A program made the position numbers and the translations under genes. A DNA stretch of 64,000 nucleotides from RFSX01 sp965248155 (GTDB lineage: Bacteria; Bacteroidota; Bacteroidia; Chitinophagales; Saprospiraceae), in the NCBI GenBank assembly GCA_965248155.1, contig CBDFIO010000001.1, positions 1,674,001 to 1,738,000 on the forward strand, in the 5' to 3' direction. Of this stretch, positions 1 through 8,632 are shown piece after piece; position 1 is the first letter of the stretch; each line of letters starts with the position of its first letter. A model generated the notes under the pieces. The model did not search any database. It was not told the DNA's origin and saw nothing but the letters and a program-made list of their open reading frames with translations.

Positions 1-783
1 CAGACTGAAGAAAATATCACTGTAATGTTTCTTGATATCCGTTCGTATACTACTCTTAGCGAGTCTATGACGGTTGAAGAAAATTTCCGGTTTTTGAATG
101 CATATCTAAAAAGAGTTGGCCCTGAGATAAGAAAGCATAAAGGATTAGTAAATCAATTTTTAGGAGATGGCATAATGGCTTTATATCTCGATGATCCAGA
201 GGAAGCTCTAATATCAAGTATTCAGATCCTTAAGGTGCTATCAAAATACAATCAAGAACGTATTCATAACAACCGCCGACCGATCAATATTGGAATTGGA
301 ATGCACTATGGCCCTATCATGTTAGGAATTATTGGAGATGATAAAAGAATGGATGCAGGTGTAGTTTCAGATGCTGTCAATACAGCATCGCGTATAGAAG
401 GTCTCACAAAATATTATGGCGCGTCTATTATGCTCAGCGATGATACTGTTGATCAAATTTCTGACTTAAATAAATATCATCATCGATATTTAGGTAAGGT
501 TCTCGTTAAGGGCAAAAAAATTCCGCATGGAGTTTATGAGTTTTTTGGAGGTGATCCGGAGGAAATTATCAAATTAAAACTACAAACAAAAGCCATGTTC
601 CAAAATGGATTAGAAACCTATTTTGAAAAGCGTTTTACAGAAGCCGCTACCCTATTCAAAAAAGTGCTTCAGATTAATGAAGATGATATAGCAGCAAAAT
701 TGTATCTCAATTCATGTGCTACGAATATGGTTGATGGGGTTGCTGAAGATTGGGTTGGAGTATATGAGGTATATGGCAAATGA
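1..783 (+). CDS. Class III adenylate/guanylate cyclase, C-terminal part (5' truncated by window edge)
   Basis: The frame is open from base 1, so the start lies outside the window. The visible 260 codons hold a class III nucleotide cyclase catalytic domain. ITVMFLDIRSYT carries the first metal-binding Asp, QFLGDGIMALY the second, and DAVNTASRIEGL is the conserved purine/transition-state segment. Such domains make cAMP or cGMP from ATP or GTP on the cytoplasmic side. About 60 residues follow with a TPR-like helix pair (AMFQNGLETYFEKRFTEAATLF). The N-terminal sensor or membrane part is not visible, so the input signal is unknown. Cyclase assignment is firm; ATP versus GTP preference cannot be decided here. 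Confidence 0.9.
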   Translation, partial: QTEENITVMFLDIRSYTTLSESMTVEENFRFLNAYLKRVGPEIRKHKGLVNQFLGDGIMALYLDDPEEALISSIQILKVLSKYNQERIHNNRRPINIGIGMHYGPIMLGIIGDDKRMDAGVVSDAVNTASRIEGLTKYYGASIMLSDDTVDQISDLNKYHHRYLGKVLVKGKKIPHGVYEFFGGDPEEIIKLKLQTKAMFQNGLETYFEKRFTEAATLFKKVLQINEDDIAAKLYLNSCATNMVDGVAEDWVGVYEVYGK

Positions 784-897
784 TAAAATGTAGTTAGTTG
801 AAGTGTAACAAGGTCGAATAATAAAAATCGTTTATTATTTGATAGTAAACTTTTATTTCCATTCTTAAATCTCTTAGATATTTGTACTTTAGAACAT

Positions 898-1541
898 ATG
901 AGATCTTCTGAAACAACAATCAAGGGAAGCTATTTAATTATACTTACAATTCTGTTTTTTAGTTGTTCAAAAGATGGTGAAATATTAAATGTTCCATTTG
1001 AAACAAATTCAGATTTCTACTTTGGTGGTACTATCATGGACAACAATTCCTAATAGAAGAATCTGACACTTATGAGTTTGAAGGAGGGATATCACAGGCC
1101 AATGCTCAAGACTATTGCTCTAGAAGCTATAGTATGAGTTTACATGATAAAAATGAAACTATTCAGATAGCTGCAGGAATGGAATTTGGACATCTTTTCG
1201 TCGTAAATCAAATGTGTACGGATGAATACATAAATGCCAACTTTCCATCTTTTTTTAGATTGGGTCAATATAGTTTTGAAATACCAAACTATCATGGTGA
1301 AGATCAAAGAGCAATTGTTTTTTTCAGAGATGAAACAGGCAAAGTATGGCTTTCTAATCAAGGGGAACAAAATTCAAATAGCGAATTTGAAATTCTCATT
1401 TCAGAACCCGTTAATTCCGGATCAAACAATATCCTTTCTCAAAAGGTAGGAGGAACAATCACATGCACATTGTATGACAGCAAGGGTGAATTCAAAATTC
1501 TCGAAAAAGCCTATTTCGTATTTAGATTTTCAAGTAATTGA
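898..1541 (+). pseudogene. Frameshifted lipoprotein of unknown function
   Basis: The ATG at 898 begins a lipoprotein signal peptide (SYLIILTILFFSC, lipobox FFSC) and reads 51 codons to a TAA at 1051. In the +2 frame the coding continues without break from about 1050 to the stop at 1541 (IEESDTYEFEGGISQAN...). One missing base near 1047-1052, for example a lost T in ttcc-taatag, joins the two parts into about 214 residues. The downstream half on its own has no signal peptide. I do not recognise the family. A sequencing error would equally restore it. Confidence 0.7.
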
Positions 1542-1713
1542 AAGTTTATTAAAATCATTTCTACCCTTTCTTAACATTTCCCGAAACTGTTAAAACCCAG
1601 GATTAGCATATTATAACTAAATGACAGCTAAGCTTTAATGGTTAAAAGCTTTTTATCCTATTTGCATTCATTTTTATGTATCTTAAATGTTTTGCTTATC
1701 AAACACAAAACAC

Positions 1714-2223
1714 ATGAAAACCTTACACACATTATTAATGGGCTTATTTGTCCTATTAATTGTTTCTGCATGTCAAACTCCACAGGCTGAAACAGAAGAA
1801 TTAGATATGGACGCTATACGTGCTGAAATTCAAGCGATGGAAGACGCTTATGCAGTAGCTGCAAATGCAAAAGATGCTGAAGCTGAAGTTGCTTATTATG
1901 CGGATGATGCAAATAGTTTAACACCTAACAAACCTACGCTTGTCGGAAAAGCAGCCATTTTAGCGAATACTAAAGAACAAATGGCTAAAGATACTACGGA
2001 AGGTGGTTCAATCAGATTTGAGATTGTTGATCTTTATGCTTCCGGCGACTTGGTTGTTGAAGTTGGAAAATCTATAAGCACGGATGCCGACAATAATGAA
2101 ACAACAGGAAAATATGTTTCAATTTTTGAAAAGAGAGATGGAAAATATATCTGTATCAGAGATATATACAATAGAGATCAAAAAGATGATGATAATGACG
2201 ATGATGATGGAGATGATGATTGA
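1714..2223 (+). CDS. SnoaL-like/DUF4440 lipoprotein
   Basis: The start is placed at the ATG at 1714, not at 1687, because it begins a clean lipoprotein signal (MKTLHTLLMGLFVLLIVSAC, lipobox VSAC). The mature part has the layout of the SnoaL/DUF4440 (NTF2-like) fold: an N-terminal helix (AIRAEIQAMEDAYAVAANAK), a YADDANSLTP strand-turn, then FEIVDLYASGDLVVEVGKS and YVSIFEKRDGKYICIRDIYN. These domains are usually small ligand-binding or enzyme folds; no catalytic residue can be assigned. The last 13 residues are almost all Asp, a possible Ca2+-binding or charged tail. It should sit in an envelope membrane by lipid anchor. It is monocistronic by context. Confidence 0.75.
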   Translation: MKTLHTLLMGLFVLLIVSACQTPQAETEELDMDAIRAEIQAMEDAYAVAANAKDAEAEVAYYADDANSLTPNKPTLVGKAAILANTKEQMAKDTTEGGSIRFEIVDLYASGDLVVEVGKSISTDADNNETTGKYVSIFEKRDGKYICIRDIYNRDQKDDDNDDDDGDDD

Positions 2224-2466
2224 TAATAAAATTGCTTATTAACATTATTATTTTGGGAAGGTATTGAACTCTAATGTATACAGATGTATTTAAGACATTG
2301 GAAGTTCAATTCTTCTTGTTTACAGAATAGAAAAGTATAGAGAACTTAAGAATGTTTTTGAATGCTGATCTTAAGATTTGTTGATCAGTTTGTCACCATC
2401 TTTTAAAGAGCAGAATTGAATCTTACCTATTATTCTTAGACAGTTAATTTTGCTTTATGCGAATCT

Positions 2467-3207
2467 CTAAATTCTTTGGATAGATTTTAAAACTTCTTCC
2501 TTTCTGTTGCGAGAAACATCAACATGAGATCCATTTTTCATAACGACATAACCTCCTTGTCCTCTGATATAGCGATCTATTTGCTCAAAATTAACTACAT
2601 GGGAATGATGCACCCGTATAAAGGGAGGATTGGGTAACATTTCCTCTAGTCTCTTTATTGATTTAGATACCATAATTTGTTCTTTGTTGCCAAGATGAAT
2701 TAAAGTATAACTTCCATCAGCATTGCAATGTGAAATATCGCGATGGTCAATAAATCTTAATCCTTCCATGGTTGGTAAGGCAATTCGTCTATTATTATTA
2801 AGTTCTTTAAACAGACGCTCTAATTGATTATCAAGAGTACCCTGTTTTAGACTTTCAGTTACTTTTCTTACCGCAATGATCAACTCCTCTTTATCAATTG
2901 GTTTCAATAGATAATCTACAGCAGATGTTTTAAAAGCCTTTATTGCATATTTGTCATATGCTGGTGTGAAAATGACTTTGAAGTTGAAGCCATCAATTTG
3001 TTCTAACATTGCAAACCCACTCATTTTTGGCATTTCGATATCCAGAAAAACAAGTTGCGGCTTTAATTCATTAATAGAACTTAAACCATCTTCACCTGAA
3101 TAACATTCTTTTACGATTTCTATATTTGGACAATATTCATTCAGCTGCCAACGCAATGTCTCAATTGCATGTTTTTCATCATCAATTAATATGGCTCTAA
3201 TTTTCAT
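2467..3207 (-). CDS. LytTR-family response regulator
   Basis: A 246-residue two-component response regulator. The receiver domain (about residues 1-120) has the acidic pair D9/D10, the phospho-acceptor D56 in LVFLDIEMPKMSG, the T/A-position in VIFTPAYDKYA and the K of LLKPIDKEEL. The LytTR DNA-binding domain (about 140-246) shows the FIRVHHSHVVN and GGYVVMKNGSHVDVSR signatures. The start is taken at the ATG at 3207, since MKIRAILIDDE is the usual beginning; the codon at 3225 would add six residues and overlap the kinase. It lies 1 nt behind the kinase gene, so the two are one unit. The regulator looks complete although its kinase has lost its N-terminus. Confidence 0.93.
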   Translation of the reverse strand: MKIRAILIDDEKHAIETLRWQLNEYCPNIEIVKECYSGEDGLSSINELKPQLVFLDIEMPKMSGFAMLEQIDGFNFKVIFTPAYDKYAIKAFKTSAVDYLLKPIDKEELIIAVRKVTESLKQGTLDNQLERLFKELNNNRRIALPTMEGLRFIDHRDISHCNADGSYTLIHLGNKEQIMVSKSIKRLEEMLPNPPFIRVHHSHVVNFEQIDRYIRGQGGYVVMKNGSHVDVSRNRKEEVLKSIQRI

Positions 3208-3208
3208 C

Positions 3209-4949
3209 TTACAAGTTTTGGGCATGAAGAATGGGTATACTTAATCTGACACGGGTTCCTGAAGCTTTATTATCAGAAAACAAATCTTCAATTTCTACAG
3301 AAGCATTTATATTATATAATTTATTAACAGCTTCAATTCTGTTTTTTGTGATTTGCATACCGAATGATTTATGCGTCGAGGATTTAGACTTTAATTCCGC
3401 AGCTTCCTTTCGGCCAACTCCATTATCTTCAATTACACATATTAAACTATTATTCTGTTTATCAATTTTGATTTTCAAAATTCCTTTCTCGTTCTTATGC
3501 ATCAGCCCATGCCAAATCGCATTTTCAATATAAGGTTGAATTAGCATAGGTGCAATAAATGTATTTTCAAGATCAATATTTGGTGTGATTTCGAACTGGC
3601 ATTCGAATTTGTCACCAAACCTCAAGGATTCCATCTCTATATAAAGTTTAATGGCAGACAACTCATCTCCAACAGTAACTTTTTGACTCTTAGAATTCTG
3701 AAGGATCATTCTTATTAATCTTGAAAATTTAGTAAGATAATTCGAAGCTTCTTTAGCCTCCTTTTTTAGAATAACATTATTGATGGAATTCAGTGAGTTA
3801 AACAGAAAATGAGGATTCATCTGGGCTCTCAAAGCCTCCATTTCTATCCTAGCTATTTGTTTGTCGAAATCTGATTTCAGTAAACTAAGTTTCCTTACTT
3901 GATTTAATCTATAGCTATGAATTAATAGTAGAATTCTAAAACTTATCAAAGCCATCAAAAACCAAAACCACCATTTTGAAATTAAGGGTGCTTTTATCTT
4001 TATAGGAAGAATATATTCATCTGACCATTGTCCTTTAGTATTGGCAGCCTTTATTCTAAAATTATATTTTCCAGGTTCAAGGTTCGAATAGATTATATCT
4101 GAGGTTTCCTTAGTTCTTGTCCAGCTCCTATCTAAACCTTCCAGTATATATTCGAATCTGGGTTTAACTGGATTGCAAAAATCTATTACAGAATATGTGA
4201 AAGAAATATTTGATTCTTTTGGTCCCAATTTAACTTGTACTAATGGTAAGGCTTTTTCTTGCCCATGAACTTTAATTTTATCAATATGGATCTTCGGCTT
4301 GTACTTATCCTGTGGTTTAGACAATGGAGTGAAATAACTGAAACTTCTGGGTCCACTGGATAGGATGGTTCCATTGTTTAATTGAATTAATGATCCTGAT
4401 TGCCTCATAAAAGGGATTCCATCTTCAGCGAGGTATTGGCTAAATATATTTTCTTTAAGAAAAAAATGAGTAAATCCAGGTTCAGATCCTAACCAAAGGT
4501 TGCCATCCTTCAATACGAGTATGTTAAAGACATCGTTACCACTTAATCCATCTCCAATATCATATTCAAATAGTTCGATTCCATTGTCTTCACTTTTTCT
4601 CAAAATTTTTAAACCTTCCCCCGATGTTCCAACATACAGCTCATTATCACTTTTTTCTAAATCATAAATTCTTACTCCATCTAAATCAATTATTGGCACA
4701 ATTTCATCGTTATCAAATAAGTATTTGCTTAAGCCTGTCAGACTCGCTAACCAAATTCCATCATCGTCAAGTTCTATGTCATAAATTGGAACTTCATTTG
4801 AAATCTCCTTGGAAATGGTTCTTCCGTTATTTGGATTGAAATTGATTAATAATCCTTGATCATTATTCATCCAAAAGGAAGAGTCATTAAGCATCTTAAG
4901 ATTGAGGATTTCTGAATTTAAAACACTTGAGCTTTCCAAAGATGCTGAG
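3209..4949 (-). pseudogene. Sensor histidine kinase (beta-propeller/Y_Y_Y/LytS-type), N-terminus removed by IS
   Basis: The remaining ~580 codons hold the last part of a two-component-regulator propeller (repeats such as IWLASLTGLSKY, LYVGTSGEGLKIL, LWLGSEPGFTHF), a Y_Y_Y domain (FEYILEGLDRSWTRT, LEPGKYNFRIKAAN), one transmembrane helix (WWFWFLMALISFRILLLI) and a His_kinase domain with H in NPHFLFNSLNSI, N in QPYIENAIWHGL and the IEDNGVG ATP lid. Intact relatives start with a signal peptide and a full propeller, roughly 1000 residues. Here the reading frame runs directly into the end of an IS3 element at 4950, with only a TTG at 4939 as possible start. No signal peptide is left, so periplasmic sensing should be lost. 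The missing part is not found on the other side of the element. Confidence 0.85.
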
Positions 4950-4989
4950 TGTAGGTCTTCAAACCAAAGTGGACAATAAGTGAATAAAA

Positions 4990-5973
4990 TTAAGTTACAC
5001 TTTTAAAAGTTAAATTGAAATATTTTTGTCTGCGTTTTTTAAATGTTTTGTGTTTACATAATTTTCTTCTCTTCAGTTTTTCTTCTTTTAATCCATAATA
5101 AACATCTGCTGGTGTCAAGTTTTGTAAAGATTCATGATATCTGTGATGGTTATAATATTTTACAAATTGTGAAAGAGGAAAACTCAATTCACCTGGGCTG
5201 TAATAATGATCCAGTTTAATTACATTTTTCATCGTTCTGTGATACCTTTCAATCTTGCCTTGCGTTTGAGGATGACCAGGTCTTCCTCTCACATGTTTAA
5301 TTTTGTAATCATCCAAATAAGAGCTCAACTCTTGACTTAAATAACAAGATCCATTATCAGATAATAACTTAGGCGGTTTATTCAAATTTACATTTGGATG
5401 GTTTAATGCCTGATTCAAAGTATTTTTTACATCAAGGGTTTTCATCGTTGAGCACAACTCCCAACTTATAATGTACCTAGAATAATCATCTAATATAGTC
5501 GATAGGTAATACCATCCCCAGCCAATGATTTTGAAATAAGTAAAATCAGTTTGCCACATTTGATTGACAGTTGTTGTTTTGTCTTTAAATTCATCTGCGG
5601 CAGATATCAGATCATAATGAGGAGGGTTTATCAGTCCAGCAGATTTCAATATTCTGTAAACACTGCTTTCGCTTATAAAGTATTGATTCTCATCAGTATA
5701 CCTGCAAGCCAATTCTCTACAAGAAAGCTCTGAAACTTCCAGTGCCAGATTCAATATATCAGACCTGATCCGATCAGGAATCTTGTTCCAATAGTGCTTC
5801 CTTGTACTTTTCTTTTCCTCTAATCCTACAATTCCATTTTCCCGATATTTCTTATACCAGTTGTAAAAGGTTGATTTGTGAATACCAATTTCCTTGAGAG
5901 TTCTTCTAACACTCCATTCGGATTGCTCAACCAGCCTAATCAGTTCCATCTTTTCTTTTGCTGTAAATCGCAT
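4990..5973 (-). CDS. IS3-family transposase OrfB (DDE integrase core)
   Basis: A 327-residue protein. Residues 1-50 form a helix-turn-helix (WSVRRTLKEIGIHKSTFYNWY), residues about 60-120 an HTH_21-like region, and residues about 135-290 an rve integrase core. The catalytic triad is D143 (MWQTDFTY), D206 (LLSDNGSCY) and E242 (QTQGKIERYH), giving the D-D(35)-E spacing of IS3 elements. The frame is open upstream of the ATG into orfA, which fits production as an OrfAB fusion by frameshifting. The gene is uninterrupted, so the element may still be active. Its last 20 or so codons are repeated in inverted orientation at 6414-6480. Confidence 0.92.
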   Translation of the reverse strand: MRFTAKEKMELIRLVEQSEWSVRRTLKEIGIHKSTFYNWYKKYRENGIVGLEEKKSTRKHYWNKIPDRIRSDILNLALEVSELSCRELACRYTDENQYFISESSVYRILKSAGLINPPHYDLISAADEFKDKTTTVNQMWQTDFTYFKIIGWGWYYLSTILDDYSRYIISWELCSTMKTLDVKNTLNQALNHPNVNLNKPPKLLSDNGSCYLSQELSSYLDDYKIKHVRGRPGHPQTQGKIERYHRTMKNVIKLDHYYSPGELSFPLSQFVKYYNHHRYHESLQNLTPADVYYGLKEEKLKRRKLCKHKTFKKRRQKYFNLTFKSVT

Positions 5974-5987
5974 ATACTTCTTGAATT

Positions 5988-6338
5988 TTATTTTACTCCA
6001 TTCAAGCTTTTTTTAAGCACACGATTTTTTAGAGTAAGTTCTGCTACTACCTCTTTAAGGTCTTGATTTTCTGTCTTTAGATGTTGAACTTCTGAAGTAT
6101 TGGCTTCACGTTCTGTATCTCCCTTTAAACGTTTCTTCCCTGCTTCCATGAAATCTTTACTCCACTTATAATATAGTGGTTGTGAAATCTCTTCTCTTCT
6201 ACAAAGAGAAGCAACACTTTGTTCTCCTCTTAATCCTTCAATGACTATTCTAATCTTTTCTTCTGTAGAAAATTTACGTCTTGTCCTTCTTTTTACATCT
6301 CGGACATAAGATTCTGCTGATTTGTTTTTCTTGTTCAT
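5988..6338 (-). CDS. IS3-family transposase OrfA
   Basis: A 116-residue protein with an HTH_Tnp_1 domain (RKFSTEEKIRIVIEGLRGE, then SVASLCRREEISQPLYYKW) that binds the element's ends. A C-terminal leucine-zipper coiled coil (VQHLKTENQDLKEVVAELTL) follows, used for multimerisation and shared with OrfAB. The stop lies 14 nt before the orfB ATG, in a different frame. Near its end the minus strand has an A7-G run (see 6008-6014). Confidence 0.9.
   Translation of the reverse strand: MNKKNKSAESYVRDVKRRTRRKFSTEEKIRIVIEGLRGEQSVASLCRREEISQPLYYKWSKDFMEAGKKRLKGDTEREANTSEVQHLKTENQDLKEVVAELTLKNRVLKKSLNGVK
6008..6014 (-). promoter_or_regulatory. Probable programmed -1 frameshift site of the IS3 element
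   Basis: On the minus strand the sequence reads CTT AAAAAAA GC within ...VLKKSLNGVK-stop of orfA. Slipping back one base on the A7 run continues as KLEWSKIKFKKY and enters the orfB frame directly upstream of its ATG with no stop. A-rich slippery heptamers at this place are the known mechanism for making OrfAB in IS3 elements. The frame arithmetic is seen directly; the frameshifting itself is inferred. Confidence 0.75.
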
Positions 6339-6413
6339 AATAAAGTGAATTTAATAGTTATGTATAACTTAATTTTATTCACTTAATGGTCCACTTTTAT
6401 TTGACGATTTACA

Positions 6414-6521
6414 GTAAACACAAAACATTTAAAAAACGCAGACAAGAATATTTCAATTTAACTTTTAAAAGTGTAACTTAATTTTATTCACTTATTGTCC
6501 ACTTTGGTTTGAAGACCTACA
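6414..6521 (+). repeat. 108-bp remnant of a second IS3 copy, inverted to the complete one
   Basis: This block is the reverse complement of 4950-5057 with a single mismatch. Read on the plus strand it encodes the end of orfB (KHKTFKKRRQEYFNLTFKSVT-stop; the other copy has K instead of E) and then the right terminal repeat, ending ...GACCTACA at 6521. It is therefore the 3' end of another copy in the opposite orientation, cut off where the complete copy begins. As a result 4950-6521 has 108-bp near-perfect inverted ends. Confidence 0.88.
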
Positions 6522-6524
6522 AAC

Positions 6525-6561
6525 AAAAAAAACGAGCATTCGGGGTTAAACGAGTGCTCGT
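6525..6561 (-). terminator. Rho-independent terminator of the 7.5-6.6 kb lipoprotein unit
   Basis: The stem ACGAGCATTC (6532-6541) pairs with GAGTGCTCGT (6552-6561) with one G-T pair and a 10-nt loop. On the minus strand it is followed by a run of eight T. It serves the minus-strand genes at 7551-6647 and lies only 3 nt from the edge of the IS remnant. Confidence 0.8.
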
Positions 6562-6646
6562 CAATCATTATTGAATAATTACAATTAATAATTTTGATGC
6601 CTTAGATCTTTATTTAAATTTTAAATATGAAGAAGCTGGAATGATA

Positions 6647-7270
6647 TTACACATTCATATTATCTATTTTAATTAATAGGTCTTCATATTTTTTAATTGC
6701 AGAATTTAATTTACTTCTCTTCTCTTTAGTATTTATTATACTCTCATCTTTTAATAAAGCATAAAATGAATCTAAAGCATCCTCACTCCTAGCTCTTGTT
6801 TTAATGATATACTGAGAAAAAGCATTTTCATTAATTTTCCCCTGTAGGCTTTTTAATAATTTATATTCAGCTAATGGATTTTTAAAATTTACTAACGTGT
6901 AATGTTCATTTAAATAAAATTCTAGCAACTCAATATTTTTATGCTGTTCTAAATTATACCGATCCATCAATGCACTAAGATAAAATCTTTTATAATTCTC
7001 AAGCCCAACGTTATTTTGATTCTTTTGAGTTACAGCTACATAATTATCATGAATCTCCCCTATGGAATAGTTGTTTGGGTCTTCTAGTATACCGCTAGTA
7101 TGGATATCTTCATGTAATAATCTGTCATCTAAATAACTGTCTTCTGTCAACAATTTAGTTTTTTCCGCTAAGATATCAGATAGTTCTTCTGAAGTAGTCT
7201 TACTCTCTTCACATGATATTTGAAAAAGTAAAATAAAACTAAACACAAAAAATTTCAATGTGTGTCTCAT
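6647..7270 (-). CDS. Lipoprotein of unknown function
   Basis: The start is placed at the ATG at 7270, because MRHTLKFFVFSFILLFQISC is a typical lipoprotein signal (lipobox QISC); a start at 7321 would put 17 unlikely residues before it and overlap the upstream gene. The product is 207 residues, largely helical and charged, with no motif I recognise. The C-terminal third (IINTKEKRSKLNSAIKKYEDLLIKIDN) may be a coiled coil. It follows the Cys-rich peptide gene by 41 nt on the same strand and ends at a clear terminator, so the two probably share a transcript. AT content is higher than in the housekeeping genes nearby, which may point to an accessory gene. Confidence 0.7.
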   Translation of the reverse strand: MRHTLKFFVFSFILLFQISCEESKTTSEELSDILAEKTKLLTEDSYLDDRLLHEDIHTSGILEDPNNYSIGEIHDNYVAVTQKNQNNVGLENYKRFYLSALMDRYNLEQHKNIELLEFYLNEHYTLVNFKNPLAEYKLLKSLQGKINENAFSQYIIKTRARSEDALDSFYALLKDESIINTKEKRSKLNSAIKKYEDLLIKIDNMNV

Positions 7271-7311
7271 ATTTATAATTTTAGTTGTTAATAATTTGTA
7301 TTGAAAATAAT

Positions 7312-7551
7312 TTAGCAACAAGCACCAGATATATCTTCTGATGATGAAAAGCCAGAACCTATCCAGTTGCCATTAATATACGAGTTATAGGTTCCATACC
7401 CTGTCCACGGTCCACAACAATCTTGCTCAGACTCCGCATACCATTCATAGACAGTGACGATAATAACACCATCAACACAACGACAATCGTAAGCATTTAG
7501 ATTTAAGCAAAAAAGTAGTGTAAAGACAAATGCTGATAATAAATTTTTCAT
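7312..7551 (-). CDS. Small secreted cysteine-rich peptide
   Basis: A 79-residue product. Residues 1-20 are a Sec signal peptide (MKNLLSAFVFTLLFCLNLNA, AxA-like cleavage before YDC). The mature peptide of about 59 residues has six cysteines arranged as CxC, CC and a C-terminal CC, with many Gly, Tyr and Trp in between. Three disulfides would fit. No family is recognised. It leads a two-gene unit with the lipoprotein at 7270-6647. A disulfide-rich extracellular peptide with a membrane-bound partner is suggestive, but no function can be assigned. Confidence 0.65.
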   Translation of the reverse strand: MKNLLSAFVFTLLFCLNLNAYDCRCVDGVIIVTVYEWYAESEQDCCGPWTGYGTYNSYINGNWIGSGFSSSEDISGACC

Positions 7552-8065
7552 TGTTCAAGATTTTTATTAAAGAGAAGGATTAAAATTATTTATCTTAAAA
7601 ATAAGAAAATAATTTGTTAGATCGCCCATTTATGCATGCAAATTGAATAAGATGGGCTTGAAAATAATAATATCTATTACGAAAGGAAATTCCAATAATG
7701 AATCATGAATTCACATTTTTTAGATCAGAGTCTATCTTCAAAAAGATTAAAGTTTGGGAATAACTTATTAATTGCTTTCAATTTTCTTGAACTTTTCAGA
7801 TGATTTCTTTGGTTTTCAGGTCATATTTTGCACCTAAGTAAAAGGAGCCTAATTTTTCTGGAGGTAAGTGAACCATGCTTATGTATATTTTATTCAAAAA
7901 TAGGAAATGGAATCTATAGAGCTTAATTAAATGCTACTTTAACGCATTGAAGATTGGCATGGGTCTTGACGTATACTACTTGGCAATTCTTATCCATTTA
8001 ACACCTTCACAATTTGATTTACTCTATATTAATTTAAAAATTGTTGGACATTAATAATTTACTAT
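7552..8065. other. Intergenic region, no gene seen
   Basis: 514 bp between the divergent genes at 7551 (minus) and 8066 (plus), very AT-rich. I see no open frame of weight, no strong hairpin and no clear TAnnTTTG element. It must contain the two promoters. Confidence 0.6.
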
Positions 8066-8617
8066 ATGAAAAACATAAAAAAAGTCATCGGTATAACAGC
8101 ATTCTGCCTGTTCTTCGCATCTTTCTTAATGGCACAGCCTCAAAAGAAAAAAGATTTTAATTTCTGGGTAGGAGAATGGAATGTATATAAGTACGGGACG
8201 GATACCCTCGTTGGTAAAAGTTCAATTACTAGTATTATGGATGGCTATGCTTTATTGGAACAATATCATGCTGCTAAATCCAACTATCAAGGAACAAGCA
8301 TTAATAAGTATAACGAAAACACTTCCAAATGGGAGCAATATTATGTTGATAATAGTGGTCTCACCTTACATTTGCGAGGAACAGCTAAAGAAGGAAAAAT
8401 GGTTCTTGAAAACTCGGTAACCAGAGGAAAAAAAGATATAAAGAACAAAATTGTTTGGGAGAGTCTTGGCAAAAAAGGGATTAGGCAAACCTGGTATCAA
8501 ATGACAAAAGCAAGTAGCAATGACGAAAATGACGACGAAGAATCCGAAATGAATGATTCTCAAAAACGCAAATGGACAGTAATTTTTGATGGAATTTATA
8601 AGTCCAAAGCTTTATAA
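8066..8617 (+). CDS. Secreted DUF1579-like beta-barrel protein
   Basis: 183 residues with a Sec signal peptide (ITAFCLFFASFLMAQ, cut after AQ or near it). The mature start FNFWVGEWNVYKYG is the hallmark of DUF1579/THAP4-like small beta-barrel proteins, followed by alternating strands (LVGKSSITSIMDGYALLEQY, SINKYNENTSKWEQYYVD). Proteins of this kind are thought to bind small hydrophobic ligands in the periplasm; no ligand can be named. An acidic insertion (SNDENDDEESEMND) lies near the C-terminus. It is followed by a convergent pseudogene 15 bp away. Confidence 0.72.
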   Translation: MKNIKKVIGITAFCLFFASFLMAQPQKKKDFNFWVGEWNVYKYGTDTLVGKSSITSIMDGYALLEQYHAAKSNYQGTSINKYNENTSKWEQYYVDNSGLTLHLRGTAKEGKMVLENSVTRGKKDIKNKIVWESLGKKGIRQTWYQMTKASSNDENDDEESEMNDSQKRKWTVIFDGIYKSKAL

Positions 8618-8632
8618 TCAGTTGTTTTTCAA

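Larger units (their letters stand above)
4950..6413 (-). mobile_element. IS3-family insertion sequence, complete copy
   Basis: A 1464-bp element with two transposase frames on the minus strand. The ends are imperfect inverted repeats of about 50 bp: from 4950, TGTAGGTCTTCAAACCAAAG, and read inward from 6413, TGTAAATCGTCAAATAAAAG; both continue into a shared block ending AAGTGAATAAAATTAAGTT. No target duplication is seen: the left flank ends ...GCTGAG, and the right flank is a fragment of a second copy. It removed the front of the kinase gene at its left end. Confidence 0.85.

Noticed and set aside
4939..4951. Target duplication around the IS3 element
   Set aside because: Neither 4950-6413 nor 4950-6521 has matching 3-5 bp flanks; a deletion explains the lack.
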